Of a DNA stretch of 64,000 bases, positions 1 to 8,545 are shown piece after piece. The notes below the pieces were generated by a model. It saw only the letters and a list, made by a program, of their open reading frames with translations. It was not told the origin of the DNA and searched no databases. Origin of the DNA: Rhodobacterales bacterium (lineage in GTDB: Bacteria > Pseudomonadota > Alphaproteobacteria > Rhizobiales > Stappiaceae). A program made the translations under genes and the position numbers. The DNA lies in contig VIRH01000060.1 in assembly GCA_008107755.1 (NCBI GenBank), positions 1-64,000 of the forward strand, given 5' to 3'. The first letter of the stretch is position 1; each line of letters starts with the position of its first letter.

Positions 1-560
1 GCTCCGAAGGCAGCCGCTCGCAGGCGTCGCCCAGTGAAGTACCTTCTGATGAGTGACTGGCCGTTTGGCCCATCCTTCGAGACAGCGCTGGGGCGCTTCC
101 TCAGGATGAGGAGGAGGTTGGGGCCATCGCCGGGGTTCAGACTGCTCCGCCGCTTGTTTCTCACAAGCCCGGCAGGAGAATACCCCCACCTTTCCTCCCC
201 ACGCCCTCATCCTGAGGAGGACCGTCAGGTCCGTCTCGAAGGATGGGCACCTTGCTCCGAAGGCAGCCGCTCGCAGGAGTCGCCCAGTGAAGTACCTTCT
301 GATGAATGACTGGCCATCTGGCCCATCCTTCGAGACAGCGCTTGCGCGCTTCCACAGGATGAGGAGGAGGTTGAGGCCGGCACCGGGGTTCAGACTGCTC
401 CGCCCCTTGTTTCTCACAAGCACGGCAGGAGAATACCCGCCCCCCCCCGCACCTATCCTCCGCACGCCCTCATCCTGAGGAGGACCGTCAGGTCCGTCTC
501 GAAGGATGGGCAGCTTGCTCCGGAGGCAGCCGCTCGCAGGCGTCGCCAGTGAGCTACCTC
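1..560. repeat. Tandem ~255-bp repeat with REP-like hairpins
   Basis: A unit beginning GCTCCGAAGGCAGCCGCTCG occurs at 1 and 254 and, diverged and cut short, at 517, giving periods of 253 and 263 bp. Each full unit carries two palindromic elements in opposite orientation. One (about 69-112 and 321-364) runs from CATCCTTCGAGACAG to AGGATGAGG. The other (about 204-246 and 467-510) runs from CCTCATCCTGAGG to CGAAGGATGGG and has a GGACC/GGTCC core. The two elements share the outer CATCCT/AGGATG arms. Short ORFs of 91, 63 and 65 codons here merely read through the repeat. I see no gene. The unit resembles the dispersed palindromic intergenic repeats of rhizobial genomes. The left end may continue outside the window. 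Confidence 0.8.
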
Positions 561-650
561 ACGACGCAGAACTGGCCGTCTGGCCCGGACAAAGGCGGGC
601 GGATGCGGTTTTCGGGCAGGTTTTCAGCAGCGTCAGAGCGACCGGAGCGT

Positions 651-1619
651 CTATCCGGCTACCTTTGCCTTCAGCGGTGCAAACAGCCGGTTTTCCTTCG
701 TGAACACATAGTCCAGCGTTTCGACGGTGACGGTCTCCGCGCCTTCGTCGATCAGAAGCTTGGCGCAGTCGGCGACGGCATCCTTCGGGCACAGAACACT
801 GACGTGGTGACCGTCGGCAGCATCGGAAAAGCGCTGGAGGGCGCCGACCTGGCTGACGGCGCGAAGGGCCTGGGTCCGGTCATCGACGACCGCCTTGACC
901 AACTTCACGTCGCGCGCCGCTTCTTCTGCCGCGACGCGGTCGAGAATGTCCCGGGCGGCCGCAAGCGCATCGCCGGTCCAGTCGGCAGCGAGCGAGGCCA
1001 CAAGGTTGGCCTGGCTCCGAAGCATCACGCTGTCGGACAGAACCTTGAGATTGTTGGCCTGCAGTGTCGAACCGGAGGAGGTGATATCGACGATGAGCTC
1101 GGCAGAGCCAGCCGCCGGCGCGCCCTCGGTGGCGCCTGCGCTTTCCACGATCCGATAGTCGGCGATGCCGTGGCGGGCGAAGAAGGCACGGGTCAGGTTG
1201 ACATATTTCGTCGCGACCCTCAGGCGGCGTCCGTGGCGATTGCGGAAATCCGATGCGACATCGGAAAGGTCGGCCATGGTTTCGACGTCGATCCAGGCCT
1301 TGGGAACGGCCGCCACCACATCCGCTCCGCCGAAGCCGAGGGGGGTGACGATATGCACCGAACTGTCCGGATCGGTGATGTTCTCGTTGACGAGGTCAAG
1401 GCCGGTGATGCCGAAATGAACGGCGCCCTCGGCGAGCGAGCGAGCAATCTCGGATGCGGACAGAAAGGCGATCTCGACATTGTCGAGCCCCTTGATCGCG
1501 CCGCGATAATTGCGGGCACCGCCGGGCTGAACAACTTTCAGACCCGCGCGAGCGAAGAAACTGTGGGTGTTGTCCTGCAGTCGGCCCTTGGAAGGGATCG
1601 CGATGATCAGCTTGCTCAC
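651..1619 (-). CDS. hisG: ATP phosphoribosyltransferase HisG
   Basis: First enzyme of histidine synthesis: condenses ATP with PRPP. The N-terminus ([14 protein letters not shown]) and the PRPP-binding loop ([14 protein letters not shown], about residues 175-190) are clear family signatures. The protein is 322 residues, well above the 210-235 of the short form that needs HisZ. Its last ~80 residues ([11 protein letters not shown]...[19 protein letters not shown]) look like the C-terminal ACT-like domain of long HisG. It is nevertheless the third gene of hisS-hisZ-hisG, 3 nt after hisZ. The ATG at 1619 gives the expected N-terminus. The enzyme is cytoplasmic and probably feedback-inhibited by histidine, although which of HisZ and the C-terminal domain binds the effector cannot be read from the sequence. 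Confidence 0.93.
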   Translation of the reverse strand: MSKLIIAIPSKGRLQDNTHSFFARAGLKVVQPGGARNYRGAIKGLDNVEIAFLSASEIARSLAEGAVHFGITGLDLVNENITDPDSSVHIVTPLGFGGADVVAAVPKAWIDVETMADLSDVASDFRNRHGRRLRVATKYVNLTRAFFARHGIADYRIVESAGATEGAPAAGSAELIVDITSSGSTLQANNLKVLSDSVMLRSQANLVASLAADWTGDALAAARDILDRVAAEEAARDVKLVKAVVDDRTQALRAVSQVGALQRFSDAADGHHVSVLCPKDAVADCAKLLIDEGAETVTVETLDYVFTKENRLFAPLKAKVAG

Positions 1620-1622
1620 GGG

Positions 1623-2786
1623 TCAGCCTCCCAGTCCGGGTGTGATTGCGGCCGCGATGCGGTCGAGCCACATGGAAAATCCGATGGCCGGAACGTCCGT
1701 CTCCGCTCCGAGCAGCGTAACCAGCTTGTCGTAGCGACCGCCGCCGACAAGCGCGCCCTCGATCCCGCCTTCCGGCGCATGGATCTCGAAGACGAACCCG
1801 GAATAATAGTCGAGGCGCCGGCCGAAATCCGCTGCAAAGCTCAGCTGCGAAAGCGCAATTCCCTTGGCTTTCAGGGCTTCGAGACGCTGTTCGAAAGCGG
1901 CAAGCGGCGCGGCGAGGTCAAGGCCGTGCTGCGCGGCAAAGGCGCGGATGGCATCGGGTGCGGAGGCCCCGTCCGCTTTCAGCGCCAGATAGGCTTTCAG
2001 CGTTTCGGCCGCGGTGTCGTGTCCGCGTGCGCCGCTGGCAAGTGCGGCCTGTTCCAGGAACCGGTCGGCGATCTCGCTTGGCGTGCGCCCGCCAACCGCC
2101 GAGATGCCGGCGATCGACAGGAGGTCTTCGACGATCGAATGCGCGGCAGCCGGGTCGGCGCCTTCCAGGGCCGACAGGAAGCCGAGCCGCACATCCCTGC
2201 TGTCGTCATCGGACGAGGACCCGCCGGCCATCCGGCCGATGGCGGATGAGAGTTTGTCTGTCTCGCCGAAGAGATCGCGCAGGCGGCGGCGCCAGACCGA
2301 CGGCAGTTCCAGTTTTTCCAGAACAGCTGCGAAGAGGGTTTCGTCGCCGATGCGGATCTCGGTGTTGTCGAGGCCGAAGGCCGCGAGAGCCTTGGCTGAA
2401 AGGGCCAGAAGGTCAGCGTCCGCTTTGGCAATGTCCGTCCGGCCGAGGCTTTCCGCCCCGAGCTGCGGAATTTCACCAAGACCGTCGGGCCTCTGGCGAA
2501 ACACTGGGCCGCTGTAGCAGTAGGACGCCGGCAGGTCTGCATCCGGGCGCGCCAGGTGATGACGGCACACGGGAATGGTGAAGTCCGGGCGAAGGCAGAG
2601 ATCGACGCCGTCCGTACCGTTGGTCAGGAACAGGCGGCGGCGGATGTCTTCGCCGGTCAGATCGAGAAAGATGTCGGCGGGCTGCAGGATCGGCGGGCTG
2701 ACGAGCGTATGCCCGGCTGCCTTGAACAGCCCCAGAACCGTCTCGATTTTCGCCGGGTCAAGTCCCGGTATCTGCGCCGCTGTCAT
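1623..2786 (-). CDS. hisZ: ATP phosphoribosyltransferase regulatory subunit HisZ
   Basis: A catalytically inactive histidyl-tRNA-synthetase paralogue that activates and regulates HisG. At 387 residues it is the right length and has the class II synthetase core: a motif-2-like stretch CYSGPVFRQRP near residues 90-100, RLDYYSGFVFEIH near 310, and GGRYDKL followed by AIGFSMWLDRIA near the C-terminus. It lies between hisS and hisG with 3-nt gaps on both sides, so the three genes form one operon. The adjacent true HisS at 2790-4256 argues that this copy is the regulator and not the synthetase. Confidence 0.92.
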   Translation of the reverse strand: MTAAQIPGLDPAKIETVLGLFKAAGHTLVSPPILQPADIFLDLTGEDIRRRLFLTNGTDGVDLCLRPDFTIPVCRHHLARPDADLPASYCYSGPVFRQRPDGLGEIPQLGAESLGRTDIAKADADLLALSAKALAAFGLDNTEIRIGDETLFAAVLEKLELPSVWRRRLRDLFGETDKLSSAIGRMAGGSSSDDDSRDVRLGFLSALEGADPAAAHSIVEDLLSIAGISAVGGRTPSEIADRFLEQAALASGARGHDTAAETLKAYLALKADGASAPDAIRAFAAQHGLDLAAPLAAFEQRLEALKAKGIALSQLSFAADFGRRLDYYSGFVFEIHAPEGGIEGALVGGGRYDKLVTLLGAETDVPAIGFSMWLDRIAAAITPGLGG

Positions 2787-2789
2787 CGT

Positions 2790-4256
2790 TCAGGTCTCGC
2801 TTTGGCGTCTGCGGTCTTCCGCCTGGCCATCCAGGATGCCGCGCACCGTCTCCAGAAGGTCGGTTTCCTTCACCGTAACCTGTGCCGGGCGGCTTTCGCG
2901 CCACGTTACGTTGTCGGTGATTTCCTCCGAAAGCCGCTTGCCCTCGATCAGGTCCTTGACCTGGATCTCGCCGGCCGCGCGCTCGTCGGAACCCTGGATG
3001 ATCGCGATCGGGCAGTTGCGCCGGTCGGCGTATTTCAGCTGGTTGCCGAACTTCTTCCAGTTGCCCTGGTACATTTCGGCGCGAATGCCGGCCTGTCGAA
3101 GGTCCTGCACCATCTTCTGATAGCGACCAAGAGCTTCCGTGTCGCCGTCCATCACGGTCACCAGAACGGGGGCAACCACATCGGAGGTGCCGAGCTTGCC
3201 GAGGTTCTTCAGCGCCGTCATAAGCCGCGAGACACCGATGGAAAAGCCGGTGGCCGGCACATCACGGCCGGTGAATCGCTTGACGAGCCCGTCGTAGCGC
3301 CCGCCGCCGCCGACAGAGCCAAACTGGACGACGTCGCCCTTCTCGTTGGTGACGTCGAACAGCAGTTCGGCTTCGAAGACTGTGCCGGTGTAATATTCGA
3401 GACCACGAACGACGGAAGGATCGATCTTGATGCGGTCTTCGCCGTAGCCACAGGCGGAGAAGATTGCCGCCATCGTTTCAAGTTCCGTTACGCCTTCGTT
3501 TTCAAGGCTACCGGTCCCGGAAACGAACGCGACGATGCTCTCGATAGCATCGCGGTCGAGTTCCGCGCCTTTGGTGAAGTCGCCGCTCTCGTCCTTGCGA
3601 CCTTCGCCAAGCAATTGCCGGACTCCTTCGACACCGAACTTGTCGAGCTTGTCGATCGCACGCATCACGGTCAGGCGGCGTTCCTCGTGCTCTTCACCAC
3701 CAAGCCCGATGCTTTCCAGAACCCCATCCAGAACCTTGCGGTTGTTCACCCGGATCACATAGTCGCCGCGCGGGATTCCGAGGGCTTCCATCGTGTCGGC
3801 CATCATCATGCACATTTCGGCGTCCGCCTGGACGCCCGGTGCGCCAATGGTATCCGCGTCGAACTGCATGAACTGGCGGAAGCGACCCGGTCCCGGCTTT
3901 TCGTTCCGGAACACCCACCCGGCCCGGTAGGTGCGGTAGGGAAGCTGGATCTCGTTGATGTTTTCGGACACATGACGGGCGAGCGGAGCCGTCAGGTCGT
4001 AGCGCAGGCTCATCCACTGCTCGTCGTCGTCCTGCACGGAAAAGACGCCGGCGTTCGGCCGGTCGGTATCGGGAAGGAACTTGCCGAGGCAGTCGGTATA
4101 TTCGAAGGCGGGCGTCTCGACCGGGTCGAAGCCATATTGCTCGTAGACAGCGCGGATCTTGCCCAGCATTTCATCCGTGGCGCGGATGTCCTCGGCGGAG
4201 CGGTCAACGAAGCCGCGCGGCAGGCGGGCCTTCAGCTTGTTCGGTTTCTTGGCCAT
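2790..4256 (-). CDS. hisS: Histidyl-tRNA synthetase
   Basis: Charges tRNA-His with histidine. The 488-residue class IIa synthetase shows motif 2 ([19 protein letters not shown]), the histidine-binding stretch [25 protein letters not shown], and motif 3 ([11 protein letters not shown]). A C-terminal anticodon-binding domain follows ([10 protein letters not shown]..., about residues 355-450). The start at 4256 gives [18 protein letters not shown], a typical N-terminus. It is the first gene of hisS-hisZ-hisG. The 433-bp region upstream separates it from a divergent glycosyltransferase, so the operon promoter must lie there. I saw no T-box or histidine-rich leader peptide. Confidence 0.96.
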   Translation of the reverse strand: MAKKPNKLKARLPRGFVDRSAEDIRATDEMLGKIRAVYEQYGFDPVETPAFEYTDCLGKFLPDTDRPNAGVFSVQDDDEQWMSLRYDLTAPLARHVSENINEIQLPYRTYRAGWVFRNEKPGPGRFRQFMQFDADTIGAPGVQADAEMCMMMADTMEALGIPRGDYVIRVNNRKVLDGVLESIGLGGEEHEERRLTVMRAIDKLDKFGVEGVRQLLGEGRKDESGDFTKGAELDRDAIESIVAFVSGTGSLENEGVTELETMAAIFSACGYGEDRIKIDPSVVRGLEYYTGTVFEAELLFDVTNEKGDVVQFGSVGGGGRYDGLVKRFTGRDVPATGFSIGVSRLMTALKNLGKLGTSDVVAPVLVTVMDGDTEALGRYQKMVQDLRQAGIRAEMYQGNWKKFGNQLKYADRRNCPIAIIQGSDERAAGEIQVKDLIEGKRLSEEITDNVTWRESRPAQVTVKETDLLETVRGILDGQAEDRRRQSET

Positions 4257-4689
4257 GAAGTCAATGGATCCTGGCGAGTTGCGCGCCGGCTGAAAGGGTT
4301 TTGAAAAGTCCCCGTTCCCGGCGCCAAGAATGGTGCGGCTGTCCTAGACGAAACGGGTCTTTAGAGCAAGGTGGCTGGCAAGAAGGACCTGCCGGGAAGT
4401 GATCTTCCTGGATGCCGGAGCGGCGGCTTGCGGGGTTGGTAAATCCTGCCTAAGGCGGAGAAGGTGAGGTTTGGGCAGCGTTTTACCGGGCGGCGGTCGG
4501 GCATGCCTCTGCCACATTTAGCGCATAGTCGCCGCGCAAAAGGCGGCAGATGCAGCGGCTCCGCAGTCTGGAGCCGTATGTCTTTTCTTGTTTTTAATTC
4601 GAGTCAGGCTATGGTCCGCGCGGTTTTGAGGAACAGGCAGCCGCGATCGCGGGCCGCCGCTCTTTCCGGAGGGCGGACATGAGGTACAG
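4257..4689. other. Divergent intergenic region with plus-strand hairpins
   Basis: This 433-bp stretch separates hisS (minus) from the GT2-GtrA gene (plus) and must hold both promoters, which I could not place. It contains no convincing ORF. Two successive plus-strand hairpins lie at about 4529-4547 (CGCC/GGCG) and 4557-4575 (GGCTCC, 7-nt loop, GGAGCC). The second is followed by a T-rich run at 4580-4595, the form of an intrinsic terminator, although it precedes the glycosyltransferase. It could end a small RNA or act as an attenuator. Confidence 0.4.
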
Positions 4690-5850
4690 ATGGAAAGTGC
4701 AGCGACGCTCGCGGGCGGCATGAAGAATGACGAGACTGCCGGAACGGGCGCTGCTCCGGCAACGCAGGCTGCCGAGCTCAGCGTCGTGCTGCCGAGCTTC
4801 AACGAAGCCGCCAACATTCCCATCCTCTTCGACCTTCTGAAGGAAACCCTCAAGGACATCTCCTGGGAAGCCATCGTCGTCGACGACAACTCCCCCGACG
4901 GAACCGCGGAGATCGCCCGCCGGATCGCACGGCAGGACCCCCGCATGAGGGTTATCCGCCGCATCGGCCGGCGCGGATTGTCCGGCGCGTGCATCGAAGG
5001 CATGCTGGCATCTTCCGCTTCCTATGTCGCCGTCATGGACGCGGACCTGCAGCACGACGAGACCATGTTGCCGAAAATGCTGGCGGAACTGAGAATCGGC
5101 GATACGGATCTTGTCGTCGCCAGCCGCAAGGTCGACGGCGGAACGGTGGGCGAGGGTCTTTCGTCCATGCGAACCTGGGGCTCCAATGTCGCCAACGGAC
5201 TGGCCCAGAAGCTGCTGAACGTCACGTTGAAGGACCCGATGAGCGGGTTCTTCATGATCCGCCGGGAAAAGGCGGAGGCGCTTGCGCCGAACCTGTCTTC
5301 TCAAGGCTTCAAGATCCTGCTCGATCTCGTGTCGAGTGCCAATGGCTCTTTGAGGATCAGGGAACTGCCCTTCACCTTTCGCGAACGCCAGCACGGCGAG
5401 AGCAAGCTCGACACCCTGGTCACGCTCGACTATTTCGGCCTGCTGCTGGCCAAGTATTTCGGCAACGTGGTGTCCGTCCGATTTCTGATGTTCGGACTTG
5501 TCGGCGCCAGCGGTCTGGTGGTGCATCTGACGGCACTGAGGATATTGCTGCTCGGCGGCATGGAGTTCAACCTGGCCCAGACGGCGGCGTCCTTCGTTGC
5601 CATGACGACCAACTTCTTTCTCAACAACCAGCTGACCTATCGCGACCGCAGGCTGCGCGGGTTGCGCGTCATCGTTGGCTTGCTGACCTTCTATGCGGTC
5701 TGTTCCGTCGGGGTTCTGGCAAACGTCGGCGTCGCCAACCTGATCTATGCCGATCCCGCCTACTGGTGGTTCGCGGGCACCGCCGGCGCGATCATGGGCG
5801 CGGTCTGGAACTACGCTGCAAGTTCCGCCTTGACCTGGCGGAAAAGCTGA
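4690..5850 (+). CDS. GT2 polyprenyl-phosphate glycosyltransferase fused to GtrA domain
   Basis: Residues ~25-240 form a dolichol-phosphate-mannose-synthase-like GT2 domain: LSVVLPSFNEAANIP, VVDDNSPDGTAEIA and the metal-site DADLQHD are all present, as is DPMSGFF. Residues ~255-386 contain four hydrophobic segments of the GtrA family (VRFLMFGLVGASGLVVH..., TNFFLNNQLTYRDR), likely a membrane flippase or anchor. The protein would transfer a sugar to polyprenyl phosphate at the inner face of the membrane. The next gene, 46 nt downstream, is a GT39/83-type transferase that uses such lipid-linked sugars, so the pair probably glycosylates an envelope component. Substrate unknown. The fused GT2-GtrA layout is common in bacteria. 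Confidence 0.88.
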   Translation: MESAATLAGGMKNDETAGTGAAPATQAAELSVVLPSFNEAANIPILFDLLKETLKDISWEAIVVDDNSPDGTAEIARRIARQDPRMRVIRRIGRRGLSGACIEGMLASSASYVAVMDADLQHDETMLPKMLAELRIGDTDLVVASRKVDGGTVGEGLSSMRTWGSNVANGLAQKLLNVTLKDPMSGFFMIRREKAEALAPNLSSQGFKILLDLVSSANGSLRIRELPFTFRERQHGESKLDTLVTLDYFGLLLAKYFGNVVSVRFLMFGLVGASGLVVHLTALRILLLGGMEFNLAQTAASFVAMTTNFFLNNQLTYRDRRLRGLRVIVGLLTFYAVCSVGVLANVGVANLIYADPAYWWFAGTAGAIMGAVWNYAASSALTWRKS

Positions 5851-5896
5851 GCGACGAAAGCCCGCAAAGCGAACATCCAGAAGTCGAGAACAGCCC

Positions 5897-7396
5897 GTGC
5901 ACAGCGAGGAAAACCAGCAAGACCTGCCGTTCTTTCTTCAGCCGGCAGGACTGTTCGTTCTTGTCCTGCTGCTGACGGCAGTGAAGGTCTTTGCCGCCGC
6001 AAACGCCCATCTCGTCGAGGACGAAGCCTATTACCGCATCTGGGGCCTTTATCCCGCGCTGAGTTACTATGATCACCCGCCGATGATCGGCTGGTGGATT
6101 GCCGCCGGGCAGGCGGTCTTCGGTGACACGATCTTCGCCGTCCGCGTTCTGGTGGTTCTGTCAGGTCTGGTCGGCTCGCTTGCTCTGTGGCGCACGGCTG
6201 CAATCCTCTTCGACAAGTATGTTGCCGGCTGGTCCGTTCTCTTTCTCAACACCAGTCTCATCGTCGGCATCGGCGGCATTCTCGCAACGCCGGATGCGCC
6301 CTCGGTCTTTTTCTGGGGCCTCAGCCTCTGGGCCCTTGCAGAGCTGTGCCATTCCCGAAATGCCAACTGGTGGCTCGTCGTCGGGCTGATGGCGGGTCTC
6401 GGCCTTCTGTCGAAATACTCCGTCCTGTTCCTGGGCGCCGGCATCGTTCTGTGGCTGCTCTGGGTACCGGACGCCCGGCGCTGGTTGCGCAGTTGGCAGC
6501 TCTGGGCGGGAGGGGCCCTTGCCATTCTTCTGTTCGCGCCGGTGCTCTGGTGGAATCACGCCCATGACTGGGTGAGTTTTTACAAACAGTTCGGCCGGGC
6601 GGGCGGCACGGGCTTCACGTCGAGATACATCTTCGAGTTTCTGGGCGCGCTCGTTGGGCTGATCAATCCGCTTCTGGCGATCCTGACGATCCTGGGGGCA
6701 GCGCGGCTGACGCGCGGGATGTTGCGGCGGGAGGCGCCGGCATCCCTGCTGATCCTCACCGTCGCGCCATTCCTGGCCTATTTGCTCTATCACTCGCTGC
6801 ACGCCCGCGTTCAGGCCAACTGGCCGGCGCCGCTCTTTCCAGCCTTTGCGCTGATGGCAGGCGTCTTCGTCGCGGACCTTAGCCGCCGCGGGAGCATCTT
6901 GCGGAAGCTGGCAGTCGCAGGCGTCGTCCTCGGCGCTGCGATCGCGGTGGTCGTCCAGGTTCATGCCGTCCATCCCTTCAGTGGCGCGCTCGCCCGCAAG
7001 GACCCGACCTTCCAGCTCCGGGGCTGGCCCGAGATCGGCGCTTCTCTCCAGCGCCTTGCTGCGGAAAACAATGCCGCCTTCGTGCTCACCAACAGCTACG
7101 GACTCAACGCGCAGCTTGATTTCCTGTTCAGGAACACGTTGCCCGTCTTTCAGATGAACGAACGCATCCGCTACACGATGGTGCCTGAGCCCGAGATGTC
7201 GCTGTTCGACCGCCCGGGTCTTTTCGTCACTGAAAGCCGACGCGACAGGGCAGGCGATCTGGAGGCGATCTTCTCGCAAGTTCAAAAGATCGCGGACCTT
7301 GAGAGGAAGGTGGATGGTGTTCCGCTGGAAACGCTGACTGTCTATCTGGTCGAGGCGCCCGTGGAACCGGTTTTCGAGCCTGTCTCAACGCGATAA
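5897..7396 (+). CDS. ArnT/PMT-like membrane glycosyltransferase (GT39/83 type)
   Basis: A 499-residue polytopic protein with about ten hydrophobic segments over the first 350 residues and a soluble C-terminal part. Family marks are the periplasmic acidic motif VEDEAYYRIW (near residue 40), YYDHPPMIGW, and ATPDAP in the loop that follows. These match PMT_2/ArnT-like enzymes, which move a sugar from undecaprenyl phosphate to lipid A, polysaccharide or protein on the periplasmic side. The upstream GT2-GtrA protein could supply the lipid-linked sugar. The GTG/ATG region at 5897 is 46 nt after that gene, so co-transcription is likely. The acceptor cannot be predicted. Confidence 0.85.
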   Translation: MHSEENQQDLPFFLQPAGLFVLVLLLTAVKVFAAANAHLVEDEAYYRIWGLYPALSYYDHPPMIGWWIAAGQAVFGDTIFAVRVLVVLSGLVGSLALWRTAAILFDKYVAGWSVLFLNTSLIVGIGGILATPDAPSVFFWGLSLWALAELCHSRNANWWLVVGLMAGLGLLSKYSVLFLGAGIVLWLLWVPDARRWLRSWQLWAGGALAILLFAPVLWWNHAHDWVSFYKQFGRAGGTGFTSRYIFEFLGALVGLINPLLAILTILGAARLTRGMLRREAPASLLILTVAPFLAYLLYHSLHARVQANWPAPLFPAFALMAGVFVADLSRRGSILRKLAVAGVVLGAAIAVVVQVHAVHPFSGALARKDPTFQLRGWPEIGASLQRLAAENNAAFVLTNSYGLNAQLDFLFRNTLPVFQMNERIRYTMVPEPEMSLFDRPGLFVTESRRDRAGDLEAIFSQVQKIADLERKVDGVPLETLTVYLVEAPVEPVFEPVSTR

Positions 7397-7502
7397 CCGA
7401 AATGCCGCGTCTGCTTTCCTTTAAGGAAAGACTTGAAAAAGCGTGAGGGATAATCCACGAAAAGAAGTCATTTCCTTCTTTGTTTGCCGTCGTCGGAATT
7501 TC

Positions 7503-8300
7503 ATGAAACGCATTACTCTCGGAGCACTCGATTACGGCCTGGCCTTCGGCGTGGACCGGGCCCTGCGCGAGCTCGTGGAAAAGGGCCGTTTGAGCGCGCT
7601 TGGGGCAATTGTTGCGACCGAGCTCTGGGCGCGCGAGTTCCGTCCCCTGCAGGAGACTGTCGAACGGGTGGGCGAACAGGCGCTCTTCGGCATCACGCTT
7701 GCGTTTAGTGGTGACAGGATCGCGCCGGTCAGCGCGCGCATGCAGGACGTCTATGGTGACCGCATGAAATCGCGCGAGACGCTTCTGCGGCGGGCATTTT
7801 TCCGTTTGCTGCCGGATGAACTTCTGCAGGAAGAGGCGCAGGCGCAATTGGCGCGCTACAGCGTCCTGATGAAGCGACAGCCGGATTTCGTTGCCGTCCG
7901 CGAGGGCCTGCTGCAAAGCCCGGCCATTGCCCGGATTGTATTCAGGGCCATCGAACGAGCGGGATACGAAACGCCGCCGCTGATCATTTCGCCGGTCCCG
8001 CCGGGGCTCACGTTCATGCGGTTGTCCCGGATCGCCAAGGCCTGCAATCTCTCGTTGCTTCCCAAGGCCGATCCGCTACCTGATACAAGTGACGCAGAGG
8101 AATTGCATCGCCTGCTGCACAATCATTTCGATGGCATGGGCGACAGAAGTTTTGTGGCGGCAATCCCGGGCAGGTCCGACGACCGGCTGCAGCGGGACGA
8201 GCCGCGCAAGAAGATTTTGATTAGGGAGTGTCAGTACGAGGTTCTGTCCAGCGAGCGGTTTTTTCATACCCTGGACAAGAAAGACGTCTTTCTGAACTGA
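7503..8300 (+). CDS. ChbG/HpnK (YdjC)-fold protein lacking metal ligands
   Basis: 265 residues, ATG chosen at 7503 because MKRITLGALDYG aligns with the family N-terminus; a GTG at 7443 would add 20 residues of poor quality. ChbG/HpnK enzymes are metal-dependent carbohydrate deacetylases. The general layout survives: N-terminal beta strand, GVDRALRELVEKGRLSALG (16-34), FGITLAFSG (62-70), QPDFV (126-130). The usual metal-site residues do not. ADDF/Y is A-L-D-Y (8-11), the His of GLHVTLTG is Thr65, and DGHQHVH after DFV is AVREGLL (131-137). A non-catalytic or sugar-binding role is therefore likely. It follows the two glycosyltransferases by 106 nt; an 8-bp inverted repeat (CTTTCCTT/AAGGAAAG, 7414-7430) lies in the gap. 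A terminator follows. Confidence 0.65.
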   Translation: MKRITLGALDYGLAFGVDRALRELVEKGRLSALGAIVATELWAREFRPLQETVERVGEQALFGITLAFSGDRIAPVSARMQDVYGDRMKSRETLLRRAFFRLLPDELLQEEAQAQLARYSVLMKRQPDFVAVREGLLQSPAIARIVFRAIERAGYETPPLIISPVPPGLTFMRLSRIAKACNLSLLPKADPLPDTSDAEELHRLLHNHFDGMGDRSFVAAIPGRSDDRLQRDEPRKKILIRECQYEVLSSERFFHTLDKKDVFLN

Positions 8301-8361
8301 AACGATTGCCAGGGTCGCGCGATGCTTTTTCGGGCGGCTGGTCCGACGGACCGCTTTCAAC

Positions 8362-8397
8362 GAAAAAACGGCCCTGCGGGGAACAGGGCCGTTTTTC
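8362..8397. terminator. Intrinsic terminator, possibly bidirectional
   Basis: A perfect stem ACGGCCCTG / CAGGGCCGT with a short loop is flanked by A6 on the left and T5 on the right. It ends the glycosyltransferase/ChbG-like cluster 62 nt after the last stop codon and insulates the Crp/Fnr gene. Confidence 0.85.
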
Positions 8398-8472
8398 GTG
8401 GAGGTCAGGAAGAGGGGAGGGGCAGCCCCGCTTCCATGTGAATAGATATAGGATTAATCTGATTGAACGTAC

Positions 8473-8486
8473 GTGATCGATATCAC
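8473..8486. promoter_or_regulatory. Crp/Fnr-type dyad upstream of the regulator gene
   Basis: GTGAT-N4-ATCAC, a perfect 5-bp dyad with the 4-bp spacing of FNR/CRP family half-sites, lies 60 bp before the GTG start of the Crp/Fnr gene. It is a candidate autoregulatory operator. The factor that binds is inferred from the neighbour, not shown. Confidence 0.5.
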
Positions 8487-8545
8487 AAGTTTGCGTTTGG
8501 GCCGCAATCTTATCGATCTCAGCGTGAACCGGCAGGGGGTAAGGT

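Noticed and set aside
1..560. CRISPR array
   Set aside because: The repeats are ~255 bp long units with internal palindromes, not short repeats with unique spacers, and no cas gene is present.
549..2249. 566-codon plus-strand ORF
   Set aside because: It lies antisense to hisG and hisZ, has no recognisable domain and reads as the complement of conserved enzyme sequence.
2556..4304. 582-codon plus-strand ORF
   Set aside because: Antisense to hisS and part of hisZ; long open frames opposite GC-rich genes are expected.
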